Under the pieces are notes generated by a model that saw only the letters and a list, made by a program, of their open reading frames with translations, searched no databases and was not told where the DNA came from. From Paenibacillus flagellatus (GTDB lineage: Bacteria > Bacillota > Bacilli > Paenibacillales > NBRC-103111), in assembly GCF_003217775.1 (NCBI RefSeq), contig NZ_QJVJ01000006.1:1-64000 (forward strand): a stretch of DNA of 64,000 nt. The letters are read 5' to 3'. Each line of letters starts with the position of its first letter. The first letter of the stretch is position 1. Shown here piece by piece: positions 6,491 through 15,057 of this stretch. A program made the position numbers and the translations under genes.

Positions 6491-9049
6491 ATGACGTCGA
6501 ATATCGACTTCAACGCGTCGTCGGACGAAGATTTGGTCGAGCGCGCTCGCCGGGGCGATCGCGAGGCGTACAACGAATTGCTCGCCCGTCATCGGGGGCG
6601 CGCCTTCTCGTGGGCGAAACGGATCGCACCGGACCCCCATCTGGCGGAAGATATCGTACAGGAAGCGCTCATCCGCGCTTTTTTGAAGCTCGGCTCGATG
6701 ACCGATCTGACCAAGTTTTTGCCGTGGCTGCGTACGATCGTGCGCAACGAAGCCATGATGAAGCTTCGGCGCGGCGGCCCCCATGGGCGCGAGCGGCCGT
6801 TTACGGCTCTGACGGCGGCGAAGGGCGCATCCGACCGCGTCGAGCCCGACTGGCGCGATCTGGACACGGTGCTGCACCATTACGCGAAACGGCTGGGGAA
6901 GGCGGGCGGATCCGGGACCGATCGTCCCGACGCCGCCGATACGCCGCTCTCGGAATGGCTGCCCACCGTCATCGCCATGCTGGGCGCCAGGGAGCGCGAA
7001 GTGTTCGCCAAATTTTTTTACGAGCAATTGTCCCCGCAGGAAATCGCCGACCATTTCGATTCGAACGTCAATACGATTCACAAAGCGCTGTCCCGCATAC
7101 GGCGCAAAGCCGACGAAACCCGCATCGAGCTCGATATCCGGAGCCGCATCCGGACCCATATCGAGACGAAAGGCGGCGGCAAAACAGTCGTTCTGGCGAA
7201 GCCGGCGCTCCGGGAGGAGCCCCCGGTTCATCCCGGGGCGGCTTATCCGAACGGCATGTACCATATGATGCGCGCGCTCGGCAAGCCGGTTACCTTAGCG
7301 GAGGTGACGGGCTACTCGGGCTACGCGTTCGTGCTGAACGTACGCCGCTCGACGATCGGAGCCGAGAGTCCGATGCTCTGGGACTGGGATACGTTCCTCT
7401 CGAACGGTTTTCTGAACTTGGGGTTCCATTCGCGCTATGTGGATTACCAGCATTATAAAAATGCCGGTTCGAGTCCGCATAAAACCCGGAATCTTCTTTT
7501 CGCCCTCGACATGATCCGGGAATCGATCGACAAAGGGGTGCCGGCGCTTCTAAGCGGCGCGATTTCGTACGAGCTCGCTTTGATTTACGGGTATGACGAC
7601 GAGAAGCAGGTACTGTTCGCGATCGACCCGCAAGCTTGCGAGCGGATTCCCTACAGCAGCCTATATACGGGAAGTCCGAAGGTCGACAAAGCGATTTCCC
7701 GAGAGCTGTACGCGTTCGTGTGCGGCGACGAGCTGGACGAGGAGCGCCGGCGTCCGGCCCATAAGCTCGTCCGCCTCCTGGAACGGGTGATCCGCCATGC
7801 CGACGGCGGGGATTATACGTTTATGCCGTGTGCAGGAGGCTTGCGTGCTTACGACGAATGGATCGCCGCCTTCGAGAACGGGACGGTCGACCCGCTCGGC
7901 AACGCGTCGAACGCGGCCTTGTACGGGTGGCTCCGGGAGCAGGCCGCCCGGTTTTGGGAGGAGCGAGCGGAAGAGAACGCGAGGGGCGAGTCGGATGGGA
8001 TGGGACGGAAGGCTGCGGAGCGGATGCGGCAGGCGGAACGCCGTTACCGCGACGTGAGCCGGACTTACGGGCAGCTGCGCGAGCTGTTTCCTTTTCCGCA
8101 AGGGGGATCTCCGCACGATCCCGCGTGCAGGCGGCAAGCGATTCGGCTGCTCCGACAGGCGAACGCGGACGAGGAAGCGGCGATCGGCCATCTTCGCGAG
8201 CTGCTGCGGACGATTCGGGACGAATCCGGCGAGAATCGCCCCGGCTCGACGGTCCATCATGTGACGCTCAGCCCGTTTTATTCGTTCGGCGGCGACCGTC
8301 CGAAGCCCGCCTCCGTTCCGCTCGCGTCCGCTGCGATCGAAGCCGTCGTGTGCGTGTGCGGGAGCTTGAGGGCGAGCGCGTCTTTCTACGGCAAGCTTCT
8401 CGGAGTCGATGTCGACGCGGCGCCCGAGCGGACGGACGGTCCGGTCGTGTTGTTTCCGCTGCGGGACGGCCGGCTGCTCGTCCTGATGGACCGGAGGCTC
8501 GATCTCAATCATGCGGACTGGCGCCCCGCCCTCTACATCCGCGTACCGGACGTGGACCAAGCTTACGGGGACGCCCGGCGGCAAGGCTGGACGATCGTCA
8601 ATTTTCTGGACAAAGGCGGGCCGTTCACGAGCTTGTTCGTCGCGGCGGACCGGGACGGCCACCAGCTTATCGTCGGCAGCCATCCGCTGGCGGACGGCTT
8701 CCCGCTTGCCGGCTCCACTCCCGCGGAACATCCGCTCGTCCCCGCCGCCGGTCCGCCGACGCTTCCGGTCAAAGACCCGATCGCGTCGGCACGGGCTTAC
8801 GCCGACCTGTTCGGGGCGGAAATGGCCGGAACCGCGCTGCGCTTCGCGGATAAGCTCTCCTCCGGGACGTCCGCCAAGCTGCGGCTCGAAGCGGCGGACG
8901 GCGATCGAGCGTATCGGCTGCTCCGGAACGAAGGCATCGCCGTCACCCTCGCGACCGAGATCGCCGAAACCGGTGCGCGCGAATGGCTGCTGCACGATCC
9001 GGACGGCAACCCGATCGTCATCCGAGCGGAGCGGCGGCCGCGGCCATAG
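6491..9049 (+). CDS. ECF-type sigma factor fused to BtrH/papain-like region and two VOC domains
   Basis: A single uninterrupted 852-residue frame with AAGGAGGG eight bases before the ATG. Residues 15-100 are sigma region 2 (HLAEDIVQEALIRAFLKLG), and residues 155-208 are region 4 with a helix-turn-helix (LSPQEIADHFDSNVNTIHKA). Residues 250-590 resemble the BtrH N-terminal/C39-like papain fold (GMYHMMRALGKPVTLAEVTG, DWDTFLSNGF), but no cysteine is seen where the nucleophile would be, suggesting a binding role. Residues 612-730 and 755-848 are two VOC modules, the second shortened. It may be a one-protein sensor and transcription initiation factor. No anti-sigma gene is adjacent; divergent VOC genes lie upstream. 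Confidence 0.8.
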   Translation: MTSNIDFNASSDEDLVERARRGDREAYNELLARHRGRAFSWAKRIAPDPHLAEDIVQEALIRAFLKLGSMTDLTKFLPWLRTIVRNEAMMKLRRGGPHGRERPFTALTAAKGASDRVEPDWRDLDTVLHHYAKRLGKAGGSGTDRPDAADTPLSEWLPTVIAMLGAREREVFAKFFYEQLSPQEIADHFDSNVNTIHKALSRIRRKADETRIELDIRSRIRTHIETKGGGKTVVLAKPALREEPPVHPGAAYPNGMYHMMRALGKPVTLAEVTGYSGYAFVLNVRRSTIGAESPMLWDWDTFLSNGFLNLGFHSRYVDYQHYKNAGSSPHKTRNLLFALDMIRESIDKGVPALLSGAISYELALIYGYDDEKQVLFAIDPQACERIPYSSLYTGSPKVDKAISRELYAFVCGDELDEERRRPAHKLVRLLERVIRHADGGDYTFMPCAGGLRAYDEWIAAFENGTVDPLGNASNAALYGWLREQAARFWEERAEENARGESDGMGRKAAERMRQAERRYRDVSRTYGQLRELFPFPQGGSPHDPACRRQAIRLLRQANADEEAAIGHLRELLRTIRDESGENRPGSTVHHVTLSPFYSFGGDRPKPASVPLASAAIEAVVCVCGSLRASASFYGKLLGVDVDAAPERTDGPVVLFPLRDGRLLVLMDRRLDLNHADWRPALYIRVPDVDQAYGDARRQGWTIVNFLDKGGPFTSLFVAADRDGHQLIVGSHPLADGFPLAGSTPAEHPLVPAAGPPTLPVKDPIASARAYADLFGAEMAGTALRFADKLSSGTSAKLRLEAADGDRAYRLLRNEGIAVTLATEIAETGAREWLLHDPDGNPIVIRAERRPRP

Positions 9050-9087
9050 GCCCGCATCCTATCGGCCAGCCGGACCGCCGCAATGGC

Positions 9088-9128
9088 AAAAAACCTGCGA
9101 TTCACGAATGCGAAACGCAGGTTTTTTT
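9088..9128. terminator. Bidirectional terminator
   Basis: AAAAAACCTGCG and CGCAGGTTTTTTT form a long stem with A/T tracts on both sides, between two convergent genes (the sigma fusion and the APH kinase). Confidence 0.9.
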
Positions 9129-9156
9129 AGCGCTACGGCCGACGGCACCGCCCCGT

Positions 9157-10185
9157 TCAAGCCTCCCGCATGCACAGGCTCGCCCACTCGGCGACCGCCT
9201 CCGTATAACGCTCCGCCCAGCGGGCGAACGGAAGAGCCGGGTCCCAGTCGACGCGGCCGATCGCCTTGGCGCAGCCCCAATCCAGCACCCGCTGGTGAAG
9301 CATATGCACCTTGAGCCGTTCCGCGAAAGCTTCCTTCTCCTCGCAGCGGCGGTAATACGACGCGACGAATCGCCGGGCGAGCTCTTCTTCCCCATCGTCC
9401 ATATAGTAGACGATCATGCGAGGCAAGTCGGCCGGCCCGTCGCCAAAGTAGGAAGCGGTGAAATCGAACGCGCCGCTTAGCTCCCAGCCGTTCGCCGACC
9501 GGCGCACCAGGACGTTCTCCGGCTTGAAATCGCCCATGACGAACGTCGGCGCCCGCATCCGGTCGAACGCCTCCTCCGCGTCGGCCAAGACGCGTTCGAC
9601 CCATTCCTCGTCGCTCTTTTCGATGACCGAGTATGTCTTGGCATCCTCCAGCCAGTACCGGATTCGCTCGTACAACCACGTTTTGTACGAGCTCTCGAAC
9701 GGCCGCACGACCCCTCGGGCCGGATCGTACTCGCCGTAACACGGGGCTTTCCAGCCGTGCATGTCGCTCAAGCTTGCGGCCAGCAGCTCGGCGATCCGCG
9801 CTTCGTCTTCCCGGTTCCGTTCCGCCCGGAACGACGACTCGTTGATATGGCGTCCCGGCAGCCGCGGCATGACCGCATAGCTCCAGCCGAAAATGTCGTC
9901 CGTTTCGTCGATGCGATACGGGACGGGAACCGGTACGTTCGTTCGCTTGCTCAGCTCGTTTGCGAAAAAACGTTCCTCGACGAATTGTCCCTCATACAGC
10001 GGATTGCCCTTCAGTACGTACTCGCCCGAGGAGGCGGAGACGAACAGCGTCTGCCCCGCCACGCCGTCCGGCGTCCTTCGGTAAGAGATCGGCTCGCCCA
10101 AACCGAGCCGGGCGAGAGCCCTCCGAATCTGTTCGCCGGTGATGTCCCCCAGCTTCGCCGAGCCGAAAAAAATCGTCGTCGTCAT
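9157..10185 (-). CDS. Aminoglycoside phosphotransferase (APH) family kinase-like protein
   Basis: A 342-residue protein of the APH/choline-kinase fold. The catalytic loop is FVMGDFKPENVLVRR (around residues 218-232), in which Asp and Asn of the HGDxxxxN motif are present but His is replaced by Met. The metal-binding DFG-equivalent is FDFTASYFGD. The N-lobe lysine lies in GEYVLKGNPLYEG. These proteins phosphorylate antibiotics, sugars or other small hydroxyl compounds; the substrate is not predictable. GAAGGAG sits about 12 bases before the ATG. It is convergent with the sigma-fusion gene. Confidence 0.8.
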   Translation of the reverse strand: MTTTIFFGSAKLGDITGEQIRRALARLGLGEPISYRRTPDGVAGQTLFVSASSGEYVLKGNPLYEGQFVEERFFANELSKRTNVPVPVPYRIDETDDIFGWSYAVMPRLPGRHINESSFRAERNREDEARIAELLAASLSDMHGWKAPCYGEYDPARGVVRPFESSYKTWLYERIRYWLEDAKTYSVIEKSDEEWVERVLADAEEAFDRMRAPTFVMGDFKPENVLVRRSANGWELSGAFDFTASYFGDGPADLPRMIVYYMDDGEEELARRFVASYYRRCEEKEAFAERLKVHMLHQRVLDWGCAKAIGRVDWDPALPFARWAERYTEAVAEWASLCMREA

Positions 10186-10324
10186 CGCGTCGGACGCTCC
10201 TTCATTTGTTGTAAATGCGAATACGGGGCCGTCACCACCGACACATCAACCTTCACTTCCGCCGCCCCCCGTTTCGTCGTGCTTCCCATTGGATTCGCCC
10301 CCGTCCGGCCGATTCCCTCCATCC

Positions 10325-10344
10325 TTTCAGCCAGTTTTCAGCCA
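10325..10344 (+). promoter_or_regulatory. Direct repeats TTTCAGCCA, 11-bp phase
   Basis: Two copies of TTTCAGCCA start 11 bases apart (10325 and 10336), the spacing typical of OmpR/PhoP-type response regulator boxes. They lie about 30-50 bases upstream of a TACACT (10373-10378) that could be the -10 of the VTC operon. The rest of 10186-10420 shows no gene. Confidence 0.45.
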
Positions 10345-10420
10345 ATCCTCAAGACGGCTTCAGGTTGGGAGACTACACTGGGTCTTGTGAAAAGCGAATC
10401 GAGGAACAGGATGTGACCTT

Positions 10421-11170
10421 ATGGCGATCGAAGTATTCAACCGGTACGAGAACAAATATTTGCTGGACGACGCGGCCTATCGGCGATTTTACGACCGGCT
10501 GCTGGACCATATGGAGCTCGACGACTACAACAAGCACCATTCGTTTTACTCCATCGGCAACCTTTATTTCGACACTGAAAACGACGCGCTCATCCGGCAA
10601 AGCTTGGCGAAGCCGAAGTACAAGGAGAAGCTGCGCCTCCGCGCGTACGGCGTGCCCGGACCGGAGGAAAAAGTATATTTGGAGCTGAAGAAGAAGGTGT
10701 TCGGTCTCGTCAACAAACGAAGGACGGCGTTTGCGCTGGACGAGGCGTACCGATTCGTCGCCACGAAAACGGCTCCCGAGCTCCGGCCCTATATGAACGA
10801 GCAGGTCATTCACGAAATCGAATATGTGCTGCAGCGCTACGATCTGGTGCCGAAAGTGTACCTGGCCTACGACCGGAAAGCTTTGTTTTGCAAAAACAGC
10901 CGGGATTTGCGAATAACGTTCGACACGAATATCCGGTCCAGACGATACGATCTGAAGCTGGAGTGCGGGGATTACGGAGAACCGCTGCTGGAGTCCGGGC
11001 GGTGGCTGATGGAAGTGAAAGCGGAGAAGACGATTCCGATCTGGCTGTCGCAGCTGCTGGCGGAGCACGGCATGTATCGGACGAGCTTTTCGAAATACGG
11101 CAACGAATACAAAAAATATGCAGCGCGCGGCAAAGCGCTCAAGCTCAAGGGGGAAACACGGTATGCTTGA
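10421..11170 (+). CDS. VTC domain protein, polyphosphate-polymerase-like
   Basis: A 249-residue VTC (CYTH-superfamily tunnel) domain: RYENKYLLDDAAYRRF at the start, YFDTEND, EKLRLRAYG, VYLELKKKV and a late LMEVKAEKTIPIWLSQLL. In yeast Vtc4 this fold polymerises polyphosphate from ATP; many bacterial homologues sit beside DUF4956 genes and are uncharacterised. The charged tunnel residues (R, K, E) appear conserved. It overlaps the next gene by eight bases (ATGCTTGA), a sign of translational coupling. It is the first gene of a three-gene operon. Confidence 0.85.
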   Translation: MAIEVFNRYENKYLLDDAAYRRFYDRLLDHMELDDYNKHHSFYSIGNLYFDTENDALIRQSLAKPKYKEKLRLRAYGVPGPEEKVYLELKKKVFGLVNKRRTAFALDEAYRFVATKTAPELRPYMNEQVIHEIEYVLQRYDLVPKVYLAYDRKALFCKNSRDLRITFDTNIRSRRYDLKLECGDYGEPLLESGRWLMEVKAEKTIPIWLSQLLAEHGMYRTSFSKYGNEYKKYAARGKALKLKGETRYA

Positions 11171-11849
11171 TTCCATATTCGCCGACGTCCCGACGAATCC
11201 GCAGCTGACGTTAGCCCACGCCCTGCTTACGCTGCTCATTTCGGTCGCCTTGGGTGCCGTCATCAGCTTCACGTACATGAAGACGAGCGGGCGCGGCTAT
11301 TCGCCCAGCTTCCCGCTGACGATGATGGTGCTTCCCGCGATCGTGGCCATTATCATTTTGCTGATCGGGAGCAATATCGCCAGGGCGTTCAGCTTGGCGG
11401 GCGCCTTCTCCATCATCCGGTTCCGGAGCGCGCCGGGCGATCCGAAGGATATCGCCTACGTCCTGTTTACGATGGCGGCGGGTCTGGCCGTCGGCGTAGG
11501 AGCGTACGGTTACGCCGCTTTGTTTACCGTTTCTCTCTGTTTGCTTATGTGTCTTCTGGCCTCCTTCAAATTCGGCGAACGAAAGTCGACGCAGCGCATG
11601 CTCAAAATTACGGTCCCGGAAAATTTGAGCTTCGAGGAGGCGTTCGACGAAGTGTTTCGGACGTACGACGTCGATTACGAGCTGAAAAAAGTACGCACGA
11701 CCGAGCTGGGCAGCCTGTACGAGCTGGTGTACCTGATTACGCTGGATCGTCTTACGAATCCGAAAGAGCTTATGGACGCCATCCGATGCCGAAACGGCAA
11801 TTTGGACATTACGCTCACGATGAGTCCGACGGCAACGGACTCCTATTAA
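11163..11849 (+). CDS. DUF4956 membrane protein
   Basis: A 228-residue protein starting MLDSIFADVP. About four hydrophobic helices fall between residues 15 and 135 (LTLAHALLTLLISVALGAVI, LTMMVLPAIVAIIILLIG, a GAFSIIRFRS loop, and VGVGAYGYAALFTVSLCLLM), followed by a soluble alpha/beta C-terminal domain of about 85 residues. DUF4956 genes habitually accompany VTC-domain genes; the partner role is not known but suggests a membrane assembly. The start is set by the overlap with the VTC gene rather than the longer upstream frame. Confidence 0.85.
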   Translation: MLDSIFADVPTNPQLTLAHALLTLLISVALGAVISFTYMKTSGRGYSPSFPLTMMVLPAIVAIIILLIGSNIARAFSLAGAFSIIRFRSAPGDPKDIAYVLFTMAAGLAVGVGAYGYAALFTVSLCLLMCLLASFKFGERKSTQRMLKITVPENLSFEEAFDEVFRTYDVDYELKKVRTTELGSLYELVYLITLDRLTNPKELMDAIRCRNGNLDITLTMSPTATDSY

Positions 11850-11870
11850 TCCGACGGAAGGAAGATCGAA

Positions 11871-13817
11871 ATGAACCCTTACAAAAAACCGTTATGGACC
11901 GCCCTGCTGTCCTTGGCCGTCTTGTCGGCGTGCACGGCGGCGCCGGAATCGCCCGCCTCGCCGTCGTCGTCGGCGGCGCCTTCGACGGAGGCGGCGGCCG
12001 ACAACACGGCGGCTGCGGCCGACATGCCCGGAAAAGCGAAATACGAGGACGCCGATCTGGCGACGGACTGGAGCGCGGATAACGCGACGGCCATCGCGTT
12101 GAACGGAACGAATGCGACCGTCACCGGAACGGGAGCCAAGGCGGACAACGGAACGGTGACGATTACGGCGCCGGGAACGTACGTCCTGAGCGGGAAGCTG
12201 GCCGACGGCCAAGTCGTGGTCGACGTCCCGAATAAAGGAACGGTGCGGTTGGTTTTGAACGGAGCGGACATCCATAACGAGGATAACGCTCCCGTCTACG
12301 TGAAGGAAGCGGGCAAGGCGGTCATCACGCTGCAGGAAGGAACGGACAACGTCGTGTCGGACGGCAAGACGTACGTGTTCCCGGACGCTTCCGCCGACGA
12401 GCCGAATGCGGCCATCTTCAGCAAAGCGGATTTGACCGTAAACGGTACCGGCTCGCTGACCGTGCGCGGCAGCTTCAACAACGGGATTACGAGCAAGGAC
12501 GATTTGAAAATAACGGGCGGCGCGATCCGGATCGAAGCCGCGGACGACGGCCTGATGGGGCGCGACCTGGTCGCCGTCCGGGACGGCAAGCTGACGATCG
12601 AGGCGGGAGGTGACGGCGTCAAGACGACGAACGACGCCGACGCTGCCAAAGGCTCGATCGCCATCGAAGGCGGCACGTTCGACATCCGGGCCGGCGGCGA
12701 CGGCATGCAGGCCGCCAACGCGATCCGGATCGACGGCGGCACGTTCGCGATCGTCTCCGGCGGCGGGAGCGCCAAAGCCGCGCCGAAGGCCGGCGACGCC
12801 CGGCAAGACCCGCGCAATCGCGGCGCCGCGGCTTCCGCGCCAGCGCAAGCGGCGGCGGATACGCCGAGCGCGAAGGCGCTGAAGGCGGCCGCAAACGTCG
12901 CGATCGCGAACGGGACTTTCTCGATCGATGCCGCCGACGACGCGATCCACAGCAACGGCGCGATGACGATTTCGGGCGGCGGCATGAAGATCGTCTCCGG
13001 CGACGACGGCATCCATGCGGACGCTTCGATCGCGATTACGGGCGGCACGATCGATATCGCCAAAAGCTACGAAGGGATCGAGAGCGCGCAAATCACGATC
13101 GCGGGCGGCGACATCCGCGTCACCGCAAGCGACGACGGCATCAATATCGGAGGCGGCAACGACGGCTCCTCCACCGGCGGACGCCCGGGGCAAAATCAAT
13201 TCGCCGCTTCTTCGGCGAACAAGCTGGCGATCCATGGCGGGACGATCGCGGTCAACGCGGCCGGCGACGGGCTGGACTCGAACGGTTCGATCGAAATGAC
13301 CGGCGGCACCGTCGTCGTAAACGGGCCGACGGCGAACAACAACGGCGCTCTGGACTACGACGGCACGTTCGTCATGAGCGGCGGGTTCTTGATCGCCGCA
13401 GGCAGCACGGGCATGGCCTCCGCCCCGTCCGCGGATTCCGGCCAAAACTCCGTCGTCATGAGCTTCTCGAAGGCGCAGGCGGCCGGATCGCTCATCCGTC
13501 TGGAGGACGGCCAAGGGAACGCCGTCGCGACCTTCGCCCCGGCCAAGACGTATCAGTCCGTCGTCATCAGCTCGCCGAGCCTGAAAAAGGACGCGACCTA
13601 CGTCCTTTATACCGGAGGCAGCGCGAGCGGAAGCGGAACGAACGGACTGTATGACGGCGAATACCGCGACGGGACCAAGGTCGTCGAGTTCAAGCTCGCG
13701 AACGCCGTCACCTGGCTGACCGAATCCGGTGTCGACGCCTCCGGCGGAGCGGGCCGCGGAGGCCCCGGCGGCGGGGGACCGGGCATGGGCGGAGGTCGCG
13801 TCCGGCCGGGCGGCTGA
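11871..13817 (+). CDS. Surface lipoprotein with Cthe_2159-type carbohydrate-binding beta-helix
   Basis: A 648-residue lipoprotein. The signal peptide ends in a lipobox (LSAC, Cys21), followed by a Ser/Ala-rich linker. From about residue 70 onward there are many G-G/T-F-x-I-x-A-x-D-D-G repeats (GGTFDIRAGGDGMQAANAIR and similar), typical of the right-handed parallel beta-helix of the Cthe_2159 family, which binds acidic polysaccharides such as polygalacturonate with calcium. An Ala/Lys-rich insertion interrupts the helix at roughly residues 300-335. The C-terminus is Gly-rich. It lies 21 bases after DUF4956, in the same operon, with GGAAGGAAGA before the ATG. Confidence 0.85.
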   Translation: MNPYKKPLWTALLSLAVLSACTAAPESPASPSSSAAPSTEAAADNTAAAADMPGKAKYEDADLATDWSADNATAIALNGTNATVTGTGAKADNGTVTITAPGTYVLSGKLADGQVVVDVPNKGTVRLVLNGADIHNEDNAPVYVKEAGKAVITLQEGTDNVVSDGKTYVFPDASADEPNAAIFSKADLTVNGTGSLTVRGSFNNGITSKDDLKITGGAIRIEAADDGLMGRDLVAVRDGKLTIEAGGDGVKTTNDADAAKGSIAIEGGTFDIRAGGDGMQAANAIRIDGGTFAIVSGGGSAKAAPKAGDARQDPRNRGAAASAPAQAAADTPSAKALKAAANVAIANGTFSIDAADDAIHSNGAMTISGGGMKIVSGDDGIHADASIAITGGTIDIAKSYEGIESAQITIAGGDIRVTASDDGINIGGGNDGSSTGGRPGQNQFAASSANKLAIHGGTIAVNAAGDGLDSNGSIEMTGGTVVVNGPTANNNGALDYDGTFVMSGGFLIAAGSTGMASAPSADSGQNSVVMSFSKAQAAGSLIRLEDGQGNAVATFAPAKTYQSVVISSPSLKKDATYVLYTGGSASGSGTNGLYDGEYRDGTKVVEFKLANAVTWLTESGVDASGGAGRGGPGGGGPGMGGGRVRPGG

Positions 13818-13856
13818 TCGCCTCCCTCCCCCAACGGCCCAACAGGCCGCCGCAAC

Positions 13857-13896
13857 GAAAAACTGCGCATTCGCGTCGGCGAAGCGCAGTTTTTTC
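13857..13896. terminator. Bidirectional terminator
   Basis: AAAAACTGCGC pairs with GCGCAGTTTTTT around a 15-base loop, between the convergent surface lipoprotein and MarR genes. Confidence 0.9.
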
Positions 13897-13923
13897 GCGT
13901 TCGGCCCGGCGGGCGGAGCCCGT

Positions 13924-14412
13924 TCAATCGTCCGAGCGGTTCAGCTTGTTCATTTCGGCCAGCGTCATGTCGTTGCACCGGCGAATGAAGTCGAGCAGAA
14001 GAAGCGTCTCGCGCTCGTCGTATCGCTCCAAAATGTCAAGCGTCGCCTCCGTGACGGAGCGGAACATCGGCGCAATATCGTCCGAGCCCTTCGGAACCGG
14101 CTTGACGACGACGCGTCGCCGATCGTTCGGATCCTTATCCCGTACGACGTAGCCGGCTTGCTCCAGACGGTCGATCACGCTGGTGACCGCGCCCGTCGTC
14201 AGCCCCGTCAATTCCGAGAGCTTGCCGGCCGTCACCGGGCCGACGCGATTCAAGAAGTCGAGGCATTTGTGGTCGGTGGCGTTCAGGCCCAATTTCTCGG
14301 AGACGAGCTGGTGAAACATGACGGCTCTCGCGCTGTTTTGGCGCAGCTCCTGAAGCAGCTCCCGCTTGGCGGACGAAAGATCGGAAAAAGAAAAGTCGTC
14401 AGGTCTTGACAT
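13924..14412 (-). CDS. MarR family transcriptional regulator
   Basis: A 162-residue winged-helix protein: recognition region GPVTAGKLSELTGLTTGAVT, wing with D-x-x-DRRRVVVKPVP, and long terminal helices for dimerisation. It is divergent from a SnoaL-like gene and an SDR gene; the intergenic region carries a perfect palindrome, so autoregulation plus control of the divergent pair is likely. The ligand is unknown. CCGGAGG lies just upstream of the start. Confidence 0.88.
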   Translation of the reverse strand: MSRPDDFSFSDLSSAKRELLQELRQNSARAVMFHQLVSEKLGLNATDHKCLDFLNRVGPVTAGKLSELTGLTTGAVTSVIDRLEQAGYVVRDKDPNDRRRVVVKPVPKGSDDIAPMFRSVTEATLDILERYDERETLLLLDFIRRCNDMTLAEMNKLNRSDD

Positions 14413-14429
14413 GGCGAAACCTCCGGGTT

Positions 14430-14445
14430 AAGATATAAATATCTT
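14430..14445. promoter_or_regulatory. MarR-type operator palindrome
   Basis: AAGATATAAATATCTT is a perfect 16-bp inverted repeat located 18 bases upstream of the MarR start. A second related half-palindrome, TTAAGATATATGATGAATTAA, begins near 14452. Both are in the MarR/SnoaL divergent promoter region. Confidence 0.65.
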
Positions 14446-14571
14446 GATTGATTAAGATATATGATGAATTAAGAAAGTTTTCGAATTAAGCTTTCATCCG
14501 CCTCTCAGTATACCACAAGACGAAAGCGCAAGCGATTACCACTACTACCCAACCGAAAGGAAGATCCGAAC

Positions 14572-14997
14572 ATGACAAATCAAGAAGAACGGAAAGCGAT
14601 TCAAGCTTTGATGGCCGCATTGGTCGACGCTTGGAACAAGGGGGACGGCGCCGCGTACGGCGAATGCTTCACGGATGACGCCGATTACGTGACGTTCTCC
14701 GGCCAGCGTATGAAAGGAAGCAAAATGATCGGGGACGTCCATCAACGGCTGTTCGACGGCCCGTTGAAGGGCTCCGTCATGGTTTCCAGCGCCGTGTCCG
14801 ACCCGCAGCCGCGCTTCGTCTCGCCCGACGTCGCCATCGTTCACGCAACCGGAGAGGTGAAATTGGCCGAACCGGCGCATGACCCGAACGACCGGGGATC
14901 GATCAATACGAATGTGCTCGTGAAGCGAAACGGCGTATGGAAGCTGACCGCTTTCCACAATTGCCGCATCCAGGAAATGCCCGGGGGCAAGCGGTAA
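14572..14997 (+). CDS. SnoaL-like / DUF4440 (SgcJ/EcaC family) protein
   Basis: A 141-residue NTF2-fold protein: ALMAALVDAWNKGDGAAYGE, FTDDADYVTFSGQRMKG and the C-terminal strand GVWKLTAFHNCR are characteristic of SgcJ/EcaC-type proteins. The fold is a small-molecule binding cone; no catalytic assignment is possible. GAAAGGAAGA precedes the ATG. It is followed 60 bases later by an SDR gene, probably in one transcript, and is divergent from the MarR gene. Confidence 0.85.
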   Translation: MTNQEERKAIQALMAALVDAWNKGDGAAYGECFTDDADYVTFSGQRMKGSKMIGDVHQRLFDGPLKGSVMVSSAVSDPQPRFVSPDVAIVHATGEVKLAEPAHDPNDRGSINTNVLVKRNGVWKLTAFHNCRIQEMPGGKR

Positions 14998-15057
14998 TCC
15001 GGGCGCACGGACCGGACGTTATTTCGGGCCAACCGGCCGGATCGGAGCGATGAAAAC

